The notes beneath the pieces were generated by a model. It saw only the letters and a program-made list of their open reading frames with translations, was not told the DNA's origin and made no database searches. DNA of 64,000 bases from Bosea sp. BIWAKO-01 (GTDB taxonomy: Bacteria; Pseudomonadota; Alphaproteobacteria; Rhizobiales; Beijerinckiaceae), in the NCBI RefSeq assembly GCF_001748145.1, contig NZ_BCQA01000001.1, positions 3,064,501-3,128,500 of the forward strand. The letters are read 5' to 3'. Shown piece by piece: positions 25,378 to 34,180 of the stretch. The number at the start of each line of letters is the position of its first letter. Position 1 is the first letter of the stretch. Position numbers and translations under genes: made by a program.

Positions 25378-27525
25378 CTACTGCAGCCTGACCGAGACGC
25401 TCTCGCTCGCGCCTGCGCCGTCGATCACCGAAATCCGGACAAAGCCCTTGCCGCCGGGCTGCCAGGCGGTCTCGCGGCGACGGGTCGGCGCGGTCACCGG
25501 CGCGCCGTCGACCAGCCAAGTATAGGGCGGGGCGCCGCCGGCGGCCTTGAGATTGAGCAGCGCGTGCCCGTCGACGACCGACGCCGCGAGATCGATGCGC
25601 GCGCCTTCCGGCGGGAAGGCCAGCGTGAGGCCAGGACGGGTAAGGGCGGTCAGCGTCTTGGGCACGTCCTGCCGGAGATGGCGCAGCGGCGGCGGCAGGT
25701 TCGATGTCGAGGATATGATGGCGTTCGGCGGCTGCAGGAATGGCCGCGGATCATGGCCGAGGCGGGCAAAGGCATCGAACAGGATCGGTGCCGCGACGAC
25801 GCGCCCGACGAGCCCCGGCACGGCCCCGTTATCGGCGCGACCGACCCAGACGCCGATCGTGTGCTTGCGGTCGAAGCCGACGGCCCAGGCGTCGCGATAG
25901 CCATAGGATGTGCCGGTCTTGTAGGCGATACGCCCCGGTGCGGCATTGAGCGGCGGCGGAGCGCCGAGCAAGGTGTCGGCGACATACCAGGCTGCAACGG
26001 GATCGACGAGGCGAGGCGCCTCTCCGGCCGGCTGATCGCCGGCCTTGATCTTGAGCGGCAGCATCTCGCCGCCGCGGGCGAGGCCGACATAGAGCCGCGT
26101 CAGGTCGGACAGGGTGATGCCGAGACCGCCGAGGCCGACGGCTAAGCCCGGCGCACCTCCCTCCTTCGGCATGGCGATCGCGACGCCGGAATCGCGCAGT
26201 CGCGAGAGGAAGCGTTGCGGGCCGAGTGACGAGAGCAATTCCACGGTCGGGACGTTCAGCGAAAGCTGCAAGGCCTTGCGCGCGCTGACCATGCCCTGGA
26301 AGCCGAGATCGAAATTCTCCGGCACATAGAGCCCGTAACGCGCCGGCCGATCCTCCAGCATGGTCTCGGGATGGGCGAGGCCGTTATCGAAGGCGAGCGC
26401 ATAGATGAATGGCTTGAGGGCCGAACCCGGTGAGCGCAGGGCGCGGGTGAGATCGAGCGATCCGGCACGCTCGGCTGCAAAATAATCGACGCCGCCGACC
26501 GAGGCACGGATCTCACCGGTCTCGTTGTCGACGGCGAGAACGGCAATCGAGACTTGCGGGGCGAGGCCGAGGCTGCGTTCGCGGGCAAGCTGTTCGAGAT
26601 TGGCCTGCAGCCTTGCATCGATGGTCAGGTGGTGGCGGCGAACGGTCTGTGCCTCGGCCACTGCCTGTTCGGCGACATGCGGCGCCAGATTGGGAAAGGC
26701 CCTTCGTGCGGTCGGAACCGGCTCATCACGTGCGGCTGCGACCTCGGACTGCGTCACGAGGCCTGCTGCCTCGATGCGGGCGAGCACCCTGTCACGCGCC
26801 TTGCGGGCGGTCTCCGCGAAGCGGTCGGGCCGGCGTTGTTCCGGTGCTTGTGGCAGCGCGACGAGCAGAGCGGCTTCGGCTGTGGAAAGACGTTTCGGCT
26901 CGCGGCCGAAATAGGCAAGACTCGCCGCACGCAGGCCTTCGAGGTTGCCGCCGAAGGGTGCGAGCGCCAGGTAGAGATCGAGGATCTGGTCCTTGCTAAA
27001 GCGGCGTTCCAGCTCAATCGCGCGCACGGCCTGGCGCAGCTTGGCGGCAAGCGAACGCTCCTCGCGCGGTTCGAGCAGGCGCGCGACCTGCATGGTCAGT
27101 GTCGAGCCGCCGGAGACGACGCGGCCACTGACCAGCATCTGCCCGGCGGCACGCAGCATCGCGACCGGGTCGATTCCGGAATGGCTGTCGAAGCGCCTGT
27201 CCTCAAAAGCCTTCAGCATCGCGAGATAGCGCGGATCGACGTCCTCGACGCCGACCGGGAGCTTCCAGCGACCGTCAGCGGTGAGGAAGGGGCGCAGCAG
27301 CTTGCCGTCGCGATCCAGCACCACGGTCGAGCGGTCATGCGCGGCCGAGACATCGAGTGGGGGCAGAGTGGAGGCGTAGTAGACGATGGAGCCGGCAGCC
27401 AAACCCGCGAGCGCAAGCCCGAGCGCCGTTGCCAAGGCAACGGGCTTCAGCCAGCGACGTCGACCCCTCCCGCCCCGCGAAGGGGAGGGAGGTGGGCTGC
27501 CGCCTTGCTCGTCCTGCCTGATCAC
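25378..27525 (-). CDS. pbpC: Penicillin-binding protein 1C (bifunctional glycosyltransferase/transpeptidase)
   Basis: A 715-residue class A PBP. It has a membrane anchor near residues 27-50 and a GT51 glycosyltransferase domain with FEDRRFDSHSGIDP (catalytic Glu near 108) and GGSTLTMQVARL. The transpeptidase domain has SALK (Ser368-Lys371), SLN (422-424) and KTGTS (536-540). A C-terminal PBP1C-type domain runs from about residue 630. It acts in the periplasm on peptidoglycan. It follows the alpha-2-macroglobulin gene by 14 bases, the usual yfhM-pbpC pairing. The cytoplasmic N-terminus (GGSPPPSPSRGGRGRRR) is encoded by a hairpin repeat. Confidence 0.95.
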   Translation of the reverse strand: MIRQDEQGGSPPPSPSRGGRGRRRWLKPVALATALGLALAGLAAGSIVYYASTLPPLDVSAAHDRSTVVLDRDGKLLRPFLTADGRWKLPVGVEDVDPRYLAMLKAFEDRRFDSHSGIDPVAMLRAAGQMLVSGRVVSGGSTLTMQVARLLEPREERSLAAKLRQAVRAIELERRFSKDQILDLYLALAPFGGNLEGLRAASLAYFGREPKRLSTAEAALLVALPQAPEQRRPDRFAETARKARDRVLARIEAAGLVTQSEVAAARDEPVPTARRAFPNLAPHVAEQAVAEAQTVRRHHLTIDARLQANLEQLARERSLGLAPQVSIAVLAVDNETGEIRASVGGVDYFAAERAGSLDLTRALRSPGSALKPFIYALAFDNGLAHPETMLEDRPARYGLYVPENFDLGFQGMVSARKALQLSLNVPTVELLSSLGPQRFLSRLRDSGVAIAMPKEGGAPGLAVGLGGLGITLSDLTRLYVGLARGGEMLPLKIKAGDQPAGEAPRLVDPVAAWYVADTLLGAPPPLNAAPGRIAYKTGTSYGYRDAWAVGFDRKHTIGVWVGRADNGAVPGLVGRVVAAPILFDAFARLGHDPRPFLQPPNAIISSTSNLPPPLRHLRQDVPKTLTALTRPGLTLAFPPEGARIDLAASVVDGHALLNLKAAGGAPPYTWLVDGAPVTAPTRRRETAWQPGGKGFVRISVIDGAGASESVSVRLQ
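27465..27489. repeat. GC-rich inverted repeat inside the pbpC 5' coding region
   Basis: Arms CCCTCCC and GGGAGGG flank an 11-base loop. Read on the coding strand, this supplies the Pro/Ser/Arg/Gly-rich cytoplasmic N-terminus of PBP1C. The low-complexity palindrome resembles dispersed extragenic repeats of related genomes, so an insertion that became coding is possible. Confidence 0.5.
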
Positions 27526-27539
27526 GAGCCTTCGCGTCC

Positions 27540-30500
27540 CTATCTCGCCGAGGTGATGTCGACCGTGCCGAAGGCGGTACGGCCGAAGCGGTCGGGGCGG
27601 TACATGTCCTCGATGGCGGCTGCGGGCGCGACATAGCGGCCAGGCGAGACGGCGCGCACGATATAGGCGACCGTGAAGGAAAGGGGCTGGTTCGAGGAGC
27701 CTGGCCGTTCGAAGGCTGCGACATAGCGATCGTCACGCGCTTCGGTGTGGACTGGCGTAACCTCCTGCTTCAGCCAGCTCAGGCCCTGCGTCGAGGCCCC
27801 CTCGGTGAGATTGGCATTCTCGATCTCGAGCCCGGCCGGCAGAGGATCGACCAGCAGCAGCCGCCCGTAGCGAACCGAGGGTTCGGTCACTCCCAGGACG
27901 ACGACATAGCGCTCGTTCTGGCGCAGACGCGCCGGATCGGCCTTCTCGCCCTTCATGGTGTAGTAGCTCCGCTCCAGGGCGAAGCCCTGGTTCAGGGCGG
28001 GCTCGGCCGTGGTCGGAATGCCGGCAACGGTGATCACCGCCTGCGCAGAGGCGGCGCCGGGATTGGCGATGACAAGCGGCTTGGCTTCCAGCGCTTGGTC
28101 CGAGAGCGTGCGGTAGAAGGCGCCCTTGCGCTCGGCGCCGTCGACGGTCAGCGCCATGCCCTCGGCCTCCTTGGCCATGGCCTGTGCCGCCAGCACCATC
28201 CACATGTTCTCCTGGGTCGAGGTGTAGCGGGCGGAGCCACGGGCGCTCTCCACGATCGAGGAGGCGCGCGCGATGTCGGCGCGCTCACCATTGGTTTCGG
28301 CGATCAGGGTCAGGACCGCGGTGCCGTCGCGCAGGCGCGAGCCGTAATCGGGCCGCGACAGGCCGTCGTCACGCGCCTCCTGGAGGCCAGCAAGCGCGCT
28401 GGTGAAGGCGGCGCGACCGCGGCCACGATCGCCGAGCAGCGAGAGCGCCGCTCCAATCTGCGCGCGTGCCAACGGCGAGGCGAACTCGCCGAGCTTGTTG
28501 TCAGCGAGATAGCGCAGGTCGCCCATCACCGGCCGGCCGTTACGGGCGAGCACATAGAGCGCGTAGGCGATGCCGGTGGCTTCTTCCTTGTTGATCTCGC
28601 TGGTGTTGACGACCTGATTGCGCAACCGGTCGAGCGCGAGATTGAAGGCGATCTGGGGGACGTTGAACTGGCGCTCGCGGGCGCGGGTCAGGAAGTCCGT
28701 GACGAAGGAGTCGAGCCAGAGGTCTTCGCCGCCGACGCCCCAGAGCCCGAATGAGCCATTGCCGCCCTGACGGGCGAGCACGCGCTCGATCGCGCCGTTG
28801 ACGCGTTCGTCGGCATTGGCATCGAGCGCGAGCTGCTCAAGACTGGCCAGCCGGTTGACATGCAGCAGCGGCAGGGCGCGGCTGACGGTCTGCTCGGTAC
28901 AGCCATAGGGATAGCGGTCGAGCGCCTTCAGGATCGCCGGCACGTCGAGCGCGGCCAGCGGCGAGACCGCGACCGAGACCTGGCCCGAGCGCGGCACGAG
29001 ATCGGCGAGCAGATCAGATGACACGGTGATCGAGCCGCCATTGCCGGGGATGGGCCGGACGATGCGGCGCGCGATCGTGTTGGCCGAAGGTTGCACGCGC
29101 ACGGCGAGGTTCTGCACGGTGCCGACGCCATTCGGGCCGCTGATCCGGACGTCGAACTCGGCGCGGCCAAGCCCTGCCGCGGTGACCGGGATCGTCATCT
29201 GGCTCTTGGCGCCTGCGGCGAGGGTCAAGGTGCGTCGGGTTGCGTCAGCCGCAACGAGAACCGGGCCCTTCACGTCGAGATCGACGAGATAGGGGCCCGC
29301 AGGTCCCTCGACATTGTCGATCTGGAGATGGAAACGCGACTGGTCGCCGATCGCAAGGAAGCGCGGCAGCGTCGCCTGGGCGATGATCTGGTCGCGCACG
29401 ATGACGTCGGTGCTGGCCTGGCCGGTGCGGCCTTGCGACCAGGCGACAGCCATGATGCGGACCGAGCCGTTGAAGGCGGGCAGTTCGAAATCGATCTTCG
29501 CGGTGCCGTCCTGACCGAGCTTGACCACCCCGGAATAGCGCGCAAGCGGCTCCTGCGTCGGCGCCTCCCCCTGCAATGCGGGCGCCGCGTCACCGCCGGA
29601 GCGGATGGTGCCGCGCACACCCTGCATGCCGTCGATCAGATAGCCGTACAGGTCACGAAGTTCGTGGCCGATCTGGCGCTGACCGAAGAAGTACTTGCTG
29701 GCATCGGGGCTTTCGAAGCGGGTGAGGTTGAGGATGCCGATGTCGACCGCAGCCACGGTGACGAACGCCTCTTCGCCGGCACGCGCCCCGGTCACTTTGA
29801 CCGGCAGGGAGAGCGTCGAGAGCGGGCGCACCAGATTGGGTGCGCCAAGGTCGACCTGGAGCGTGCGCTGTTCCTTGCCGATCGAGAACCAGGACAGGCC
29901 GATGGCGCGGCCGGGCAGGCGCTGCGCAGCGGTGTCCATCGGGCGGTGGGCCAGGGCGACGAGATAGGCGCTGGCTCCCCATTCCGCCTTGACCGGGATG
30001 GAGGCTGTGCTGCCGCCGGGCACGATGTCGATCGTCTGGATCTCGTTCAGCTTGTCGCCGACGACGGCGAGCGTAGCCTTGCCTGCGAAGCGCGGCGAGA
30101 GCCTGATCTGCATGGTCTCGCCAATCGCATAGGACGGCTTGTCGAGTGCGACCTCCAGCACATCGGGCGTGTCGGCCGTCTTGTCGCTCTCATAGCCGAC
30201 AGTGAAGGAGACGCTGGTCTCGGTCGCGTCGGAGCCATCGGAGGCGACGTCGAGCCGGTAATTGCCCCATTGGACGGGTGCAGCGATGCGGGCTGCGGCC
30301 GTCTCGCTGACGGCGACCTCGCCATCGGCGGCGCGGCGGGTCGTCTTCACGCCCTCATAGTTCCAGCGACCATCCTGGAAGAACCACTGATAGTTGCGAT
30401 TGACCTTGGACAGAGTCCATTTCACGCCCGGTTTGGCGAGCCGGCGCCCGTCGCCATTGGCCATGATGACGTCGAAACTCGCCGTCTGGCCGTTGCCGAG

Positions 30501-32786
30501 TTCACCGTCCCTGAACAGCGGCTTCACGCCGATGGCGGCGCCCTTCGGCACGATCGGCAAGGTGACGGAGCGCGCGATGGCGCGGCCACCCGGCTCGCCG
30601 ACGCGCAAGGTGATCTCGACCTCGAGCGGACGATTGGTCTCAGGCTGCTGCACGCCGGCCGAGATCGTCGCCTTGCCTGCGGCGTCGGTGGTGGCGCTCT
30701 CCTCCAGGTCGCTCTGGATTGACTCGAAGGCCTCGTCGGTGAGCCCGACCTGAAACTCGGCAAAGCCGGGGATGGCGGATTTCGCGGCGGCGCGGATCGT
30801 GGTCGAGCCGTTGACGTCGAGTTCGGAGCCCGGCGCGCCGTAGAGATAGCGCGCATTCACATCGATCTCGGCCGGTTCCCCCGCCTGGAGGACGGGGGAT
30901 TTCGGCGCGAGCGTCAGCTCGAGGCGCTCGGGCACATAATCCTCGACGAGGAAGGAAACCTCGCCGATGGCTGAGCCCTTCGGGTCGGCATAGGCCTGGA
31001 CGCGCCAGGTGCCGGTCTGTGCGCCGGAGATCAGCGGGATGGAATGCGCCCGCCCGCCGGCGCCCTGATCCTCGACCTGGCGGCGGCGGTACTCGACGCC
31101 GTCCGGTCGCTTCACCACCAGCGTCAACGGCAGGCCGGTGACGGCGGCGCCGGCGGAATCACGCAGCAGGCTGGTGAGATAGACGGTCTCGCCGGAGCGA
31201 TAGACGCCGCGCTCGGTATAGAGATAGGCGTCGAGGCCGGCCGGGGCGACGCGACCCTTCACGCCGCGATCCGAGAGATCGAAGGCGGTCTGCTTCAGGT
31301 CGAGGAAGCCATAATCCTCGCCGAGCAGGGCGGTGACGAGGCCCGGCGCATTGCCGCCCTGGCCCTTGGCGAGGCCGGCATCGAAGCGGGCATAGCCCTT
31401 GGCATCGGTGCGAGCGGTGGCGAGAACCTCGTTGTTGCGGGCGATGAGGCGCAGTTCTGCATTCGGGATCGGCGCAGCGTCGGCGAGCGAGCGCGCCAGC
31501 ACATGCACGCCGTCGGGGCCGGAGAAGGACGTCAGGCCGAGATCGGAGACGACGAACCATTGCGTCGCGCGGGTCGAGCCGTCGTCATAATCGCCGTCGC
31601 CGGAGGGCTGCGCGGCCTGTCCGCCCGTCGGCTTGGCAAACATCACATAGACGCCGGACTTGAGCTGCCCGACGGCCTCCAGCACCGGGAAGGCGGTGAT
31701 CACATCCTTGTTGAGCTCGGACTTGACGTCCATCGCGCCGGCCCAGACGCGCTGGCCCTTGTCGGACGCGATCTGGCCGGCGTTGTAGCTGCCGAGCTGG
31801 CTGAGGAAATCATCGGAGTGGACGGAGTTGATCAGATTGCGGTCGCCGATGCGCATGACCTCGAGATCGAGCTTGTCGGCGTTGACGGAGACGACCGGGA
31901 TGCCCTGCTGACCAGTGCGCGGCAGCACATAGTTCTTGCCGGTGAAGCGTACCGATGGCGTGCGGTCGCGGACATAGACCTCGTAATCGGCGGATTTCAG
32001 CAGCTTCTCATCGGGAAGTGCGGAAGGCACGCCCTGGCGAATGACGAACGCGTAGCGTTCGCCGTGGCGCAGGCCGTCGACGCAGATCTGGCGCTCCTCG
32101 GCGCTGACGGCGAAATCGCCCTTGCCGCCGGAAATCGCGACATAGGGCGCGAAATCGACACGCCCGCGGGCGAGCGGCTCGGAGAATTCGAAGCAGGCGC
32201 GCGGGCTCGCAGCATCGGCATCGACCTTGTTGGAGAGCAGGCGGAAGCCACGCTTCTCGCGCAGGCTTTCATAGGCCGTGCGCAGCTGGCCATTGTCCTG
32301 AAGATCGAGGCTGAGCCGATAGGTGGTCAGCGCCGGGCGCCAGAGTTCGTTGCGCTCGAAGGTACGGGCGAGCACCGCGAGCGAGGCTGCTTCGTCGGGA
32401 CGAGAGGTCGCGCGCTGATAGGCGAGGTAGGCGGCACTGATCGCGCGTTCGCGGAGTTCCCAGCGTTCACGAAAGTCACGGGGCTCGATGGCATTGGCGG
32501 CCCGCGCCATAAGGCGCCATCCCGCGGAATTCTGGGGATCGGCGACGACGGCGGCATTGGCCTGAGGCAGCGCGGCGCGGGCATCACCGCGCGAGAGCGC
32601 GGCCTCGCCGTCGCGCAGGGCGGCCGCAGCCGGGCGCGTGCTGGCCGAGACGTCCCGCTTCAGGCGTTCTTCGAGCCGTTGCCCGTCTGCCTGGAGATCG
32701 TTGCGGATATAGGCCTTCTGAGCGAGCGCCGGGGTGGCGGCGAGGGCAAGACCGAGAATCAGCGCGAGCCGGGAGAGCAAGGTCAT
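27540..32786 (-). CDS. Bacterial alpha-2-macroglobulin family protein
   Basis: A 1748-residue exported protease-trap protein. A signal peptide (MTLLSRLALILGLALA, ending ALA before Gln23) is followed by the macroglobulin-domain array and a thioester domain with YPYGCTEQ (Cys1296). That CxEQ motif forms the covalent thioester. The family (YfhM type) traps attacking proteases in the periplasm, and the paired PBP1C is thought to repair peptidoglycan. Unlike E. coli YfhM there is no lipobox cysteine, so this form is probably soluble in the periplasm. The ATG at 32786 follows AAGGGA and is preferred; the frame stays open 115 codons further up without signal-like sequence. Confidence 0.94.
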   Translation of the reverse strand: MTLLSRLALILGLALAATPALAQKAYIRNDLQADGQRLEERLKRDVSASTRPAAAALRDGEAALSRGDARAALPQANAAVVADPQNSAGWRLMARAANAIEPRDFRERWELRERAISAAYLAYQRATSRPDEAASLAVLARTFERNELWRPALTTYRLSLDLQDNGQLRTAYESLREKRGFRLLSNKVDADAASPRACFEFSEPLARGRVDFAPYVAISGGKGDFAVSAEERQICVDGLRHGERYAFVIRQGVPSALPDEKLLKSADYEVYVRDRTPSVRFTGKNYVLPRTGQQGIPVVSVNADKLDLEVMRIGDRNLINSVHSDDFLSQLGSYNAGQIASDKGQRVWAGAMDVKSELNKDVITAFPVLEAVGQLKSGVYVMFAKPTGGQAAQPSGDGDYDDGSTRATQWFVVSDLGLTSFSGPDGVHVLARSLADAAPIPNAELRLIARNNEVLATARTDAKGYARFDAGLAKGQGGNAPGLVTALLGEDYGFLDLKQTAFDLSDRGVKGRVAPAGLDAYLYTERGVYRSGETVYLTSLLRDSAGAAVTGLPLTLVVKRPDGVEYRRRQVEDQGAGGRAHSIPLISGAQTGTWRVQAYADPKGSAIGEVSFLVEDYVPERLELTLAPKSPVLQAGEPAEIDVNARYLYGAPGSELDVNGSTTIRAAAKSAIPGFAEFQVGLTDEAFESIQSDLEESATTDAAGKATISAGVQQPETNRPLEVEITLRVGEPGGRAIARSVTLPIVPKGAAIGVKPLFRDGELGNGQTASFDVIMANGDGRRLAKPGVKWTLSKVNRNYQWFFQDGRWNYEGVKTTRRAADGEVAVSETAAARIAAPVQWGNYRLDVASDGSDATETSVSFTVGYESDKTADTPDVLEVALDKPSYAIGETMQIRLSPRFAGKATLAVVGDKLNEIQTIDIVPGGSTASIPVKAEWGASAYLVALAHRPMDTAAQRLPGRAIGLSWFSIGKEQRTLQVDLGAPNLVRPLSTLSLPVKVTGARAGEEAFVTVAAVDIGILNLTRFESPDASKYFFGQRQIGHELRDLYGYLIDGMQGVRGTIRSGGDAAPALQGEAPTQEPLARYSGVVKLGQDGTAKIDFELPAFNGSVRIMAVAWSQGRTGQASTDVIVRDQIIAQATLPRFLAIGDQSRFHLQIDNVEGPAGPYLVDLDVKGPVLVAADATRRTLTLAAGAKSQMTIPVTAAGLGRAEFDVRISGPNGVGTVQNLAVRVQPSANTIARRIVRPIPGNGGSITVSSDLLADLVPRSGQVSVAVSPLAALDVPAILKALDRYPYGCTEQTVSRALPLLHVNRLASLEQLALDANADERVNGAIERVLARQGGNGSFGLWGVGGEDLWLDSFVTDFLTRARERQFNVPQIAFNLALDRLRNQVVNTSEINKEEATGIAYALYVLARNGRPVMGDLRYLADNKLGEFASPLARAQIGAALSLLGDRGRGRAAFTSALAGLQEARDDGLSRPDYGSRLRDGTAVLTLIAETNGERADIARASSIVESARGSARYTSTQENMWMVLAAQAMAKEAEGMALTVDGAERKGAFYRTLSDQALEAKPLVIANPGAASAQAVITVAGIPTTAEPALNQGFALERSYYTMKGEKADPARLRQNERYVVVLGVTEPSVRYGRLLLVDPLPAGLEIENANLTEGASTQGLSWLKQEVTPVHTEARDDRYVAAFERPGSSNQPLSFTVAYIVRAVSPGRYVAPAAAIEDMYRPDRFGRTAFGTVDITSAR

Positions 32787-33084
32787 GATCAGTCCCTTCG
32801 GCCGGTCCGGCCCGTCGTCGTCGATGCCGCGCCACTGTGAGGCTGGCGCGGTATGACCAAAGGCTAGCATCCGTGCTCGGCAGTGCAACGTGAAAGCTGG
32901 CGGGACCGTCTTGCAGCAACGACGAAACCGGCCGCGCATCTGATGCCTGAGGCTCTGAACCGGTGCGCATGACGGGCCTCCTTGAAAGCACGTCTCCTGC
33001 GCCTCAATTGCTGCGGATGCGTCTTGCCGAGGCTGATCTCGGCACGATCTCCCTCGACCGTAGCAAGCCTGAACGGACATGTGC

Positions 33085-34116
33085 ATGACACAGCCTCTCG
33101 AACTGGGACTGGACACGTTTGGCGACGTCACCGCGGGGGCGGACGGTCAGCCGCTGCCGCATGCAGAGGTCATTCGCAACCTGATCGACGAGGCTGTGCT
33201 GGCCGATCAGGTCGGGGTCGATTTCTTCGGTATCGGCGAGCATCACCGGTCCGATTTCGCCATTTCCTCGCCGGAGGTCGTGCTTGCGGCGATTGCCGGG
33301 CGCACAGAGCGGATTCGCCTCGGCTCAGCCGTCACGGTGCTGAGCTCGGACGATCCGATCCGGGTGTTCCAGCGCTTCTCGACGCTCAACGCGGCGTCGG
33401 GCGGACGGGCGGAGGTCATTCTCGGCCGGGGCTCCTTCACCGAGTCCTTCCCGCTGTTCGGGTATGAGCTGCGCGATTACGAGACCCTGTTCGAGGAGAA
33501 GCTCGATCTCTTCGCGGCGCTGATCAGCCAGGATGCGGTGACCTGGTCGGGCACGACGCGGCCGCCTCTCAAGAACCAGAGCGTCTTTCCCACGCTGGAA
33601 ACCGGAGTGCTGAAGACCTGGATCGGGGTTGGCGGGAGCCCTGAATCCGTCGTTCGCGCGGCCCGCTACGGCCTGCCGCTGATGCTCGCGATCATTGGCG
33701 GCGATCCGAAGCGCTTCCGGCCCTATGTCGATCTCTATCACCGCGCCTTTGCGCAACTGGGGAAGCCGGTGCCGCCGGTCGGGGTGCATTCGCCGGGCTA
33801 TGTCGCGGAAACGGACGAGCAGGCGCGCGAGGAGTTCTTCACGGACTACAAGCGGATGCGCGACCGGATCGGAGGCGAGCGTGGCTGGCCGCCGATGAAC
33901 CGCGCCGAGTTCGATCAGGAGATCGATTTCGGCTCGCTCTATGTCGGGTCGCCGGAGACGGTCGCGCGCAAGATCGCTGCGACGGTCAAGGCGCTCGATG
34001 CGGTGCGCTTCCAGATGAAATACAGCGCCGGGCCGCTCGGCCATGACAGGATGATGCGCTGCATCGAGCTCTATGGACGCCGTGTCATGCCACTGGTCCG
34101 CGAAATGCTCACCTGA
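33085..34116 (+). CDS. LLM-class flavin-dependent oxidoreductase
   Basis: A 343-residue luciferase-like monooxygenase. It contains the family blocks DFFGIGEHHRSDFAISSPE, IRLGSAVTVLSSDDPIRVFQ, GRAEVILGRGSF and a late YVGSPETVARKI. Such enzymes use reduced flavin (FMN or F420) to oxidise varied organic substrates. The substrate here is unknown and the neighbours give no clue. A GGA lies seven bases before the ATG at 33085; an ATG two codons earlier (33079) is possible. The 298 bases upstream are a divergent promoter region shared with the macroglobulin gene. Confidence 0.9.
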   Translation: MTQPLELGLDTFGDVTAGADGQPLPHAEVIRNLIDEAVLADQVGVDFFGIGEHHRSDFAISSPEVVLAAIAGRTERIRLGSAVTVLSSDDPIRVFQRFSTLNAASGGRAEVILGRGSFTESFPLFGYELRDYETLFEEKLDLFAALISQDAVTWSGTTRPPLKNQSVFPTLETGVLKTWIGVGGSPESVVRAARYGLPLMLAIIGGDPKRFRPYVDLYHRAFAQLGKPVPPVGVHSPGYVAETDEQAREEFFTDYKRMRDRIGGERGWPPMNRAEFDQEIDFGSLYVGSPETVARKIAATVKALDAVRFQMKYSAGPLGHDRMMRCIELYGRRVMPLVREMLT

Positions 34117-34180
34117 CGAGACCAGTTGCGGATGCGCCGGCAATGACGCTTCAATGCTGCTGACTGCAGGGGAGCGCGTG

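Noticed and set aside
21764..25519. Leftward open frame of 1251 codons opposite the RND pump
   Set aside because: The translation is His/Arg/Asp-rich with no domain, and the plus strand encodes an unmistakable RND pump.
32787..33131. 115-codon N-terminal extension of the alpha-2-macroglobulin gene
   Set aside because: The extension is low-quality sequence before an obvious signal peptide with its own AAGGGA ribosome binding site.
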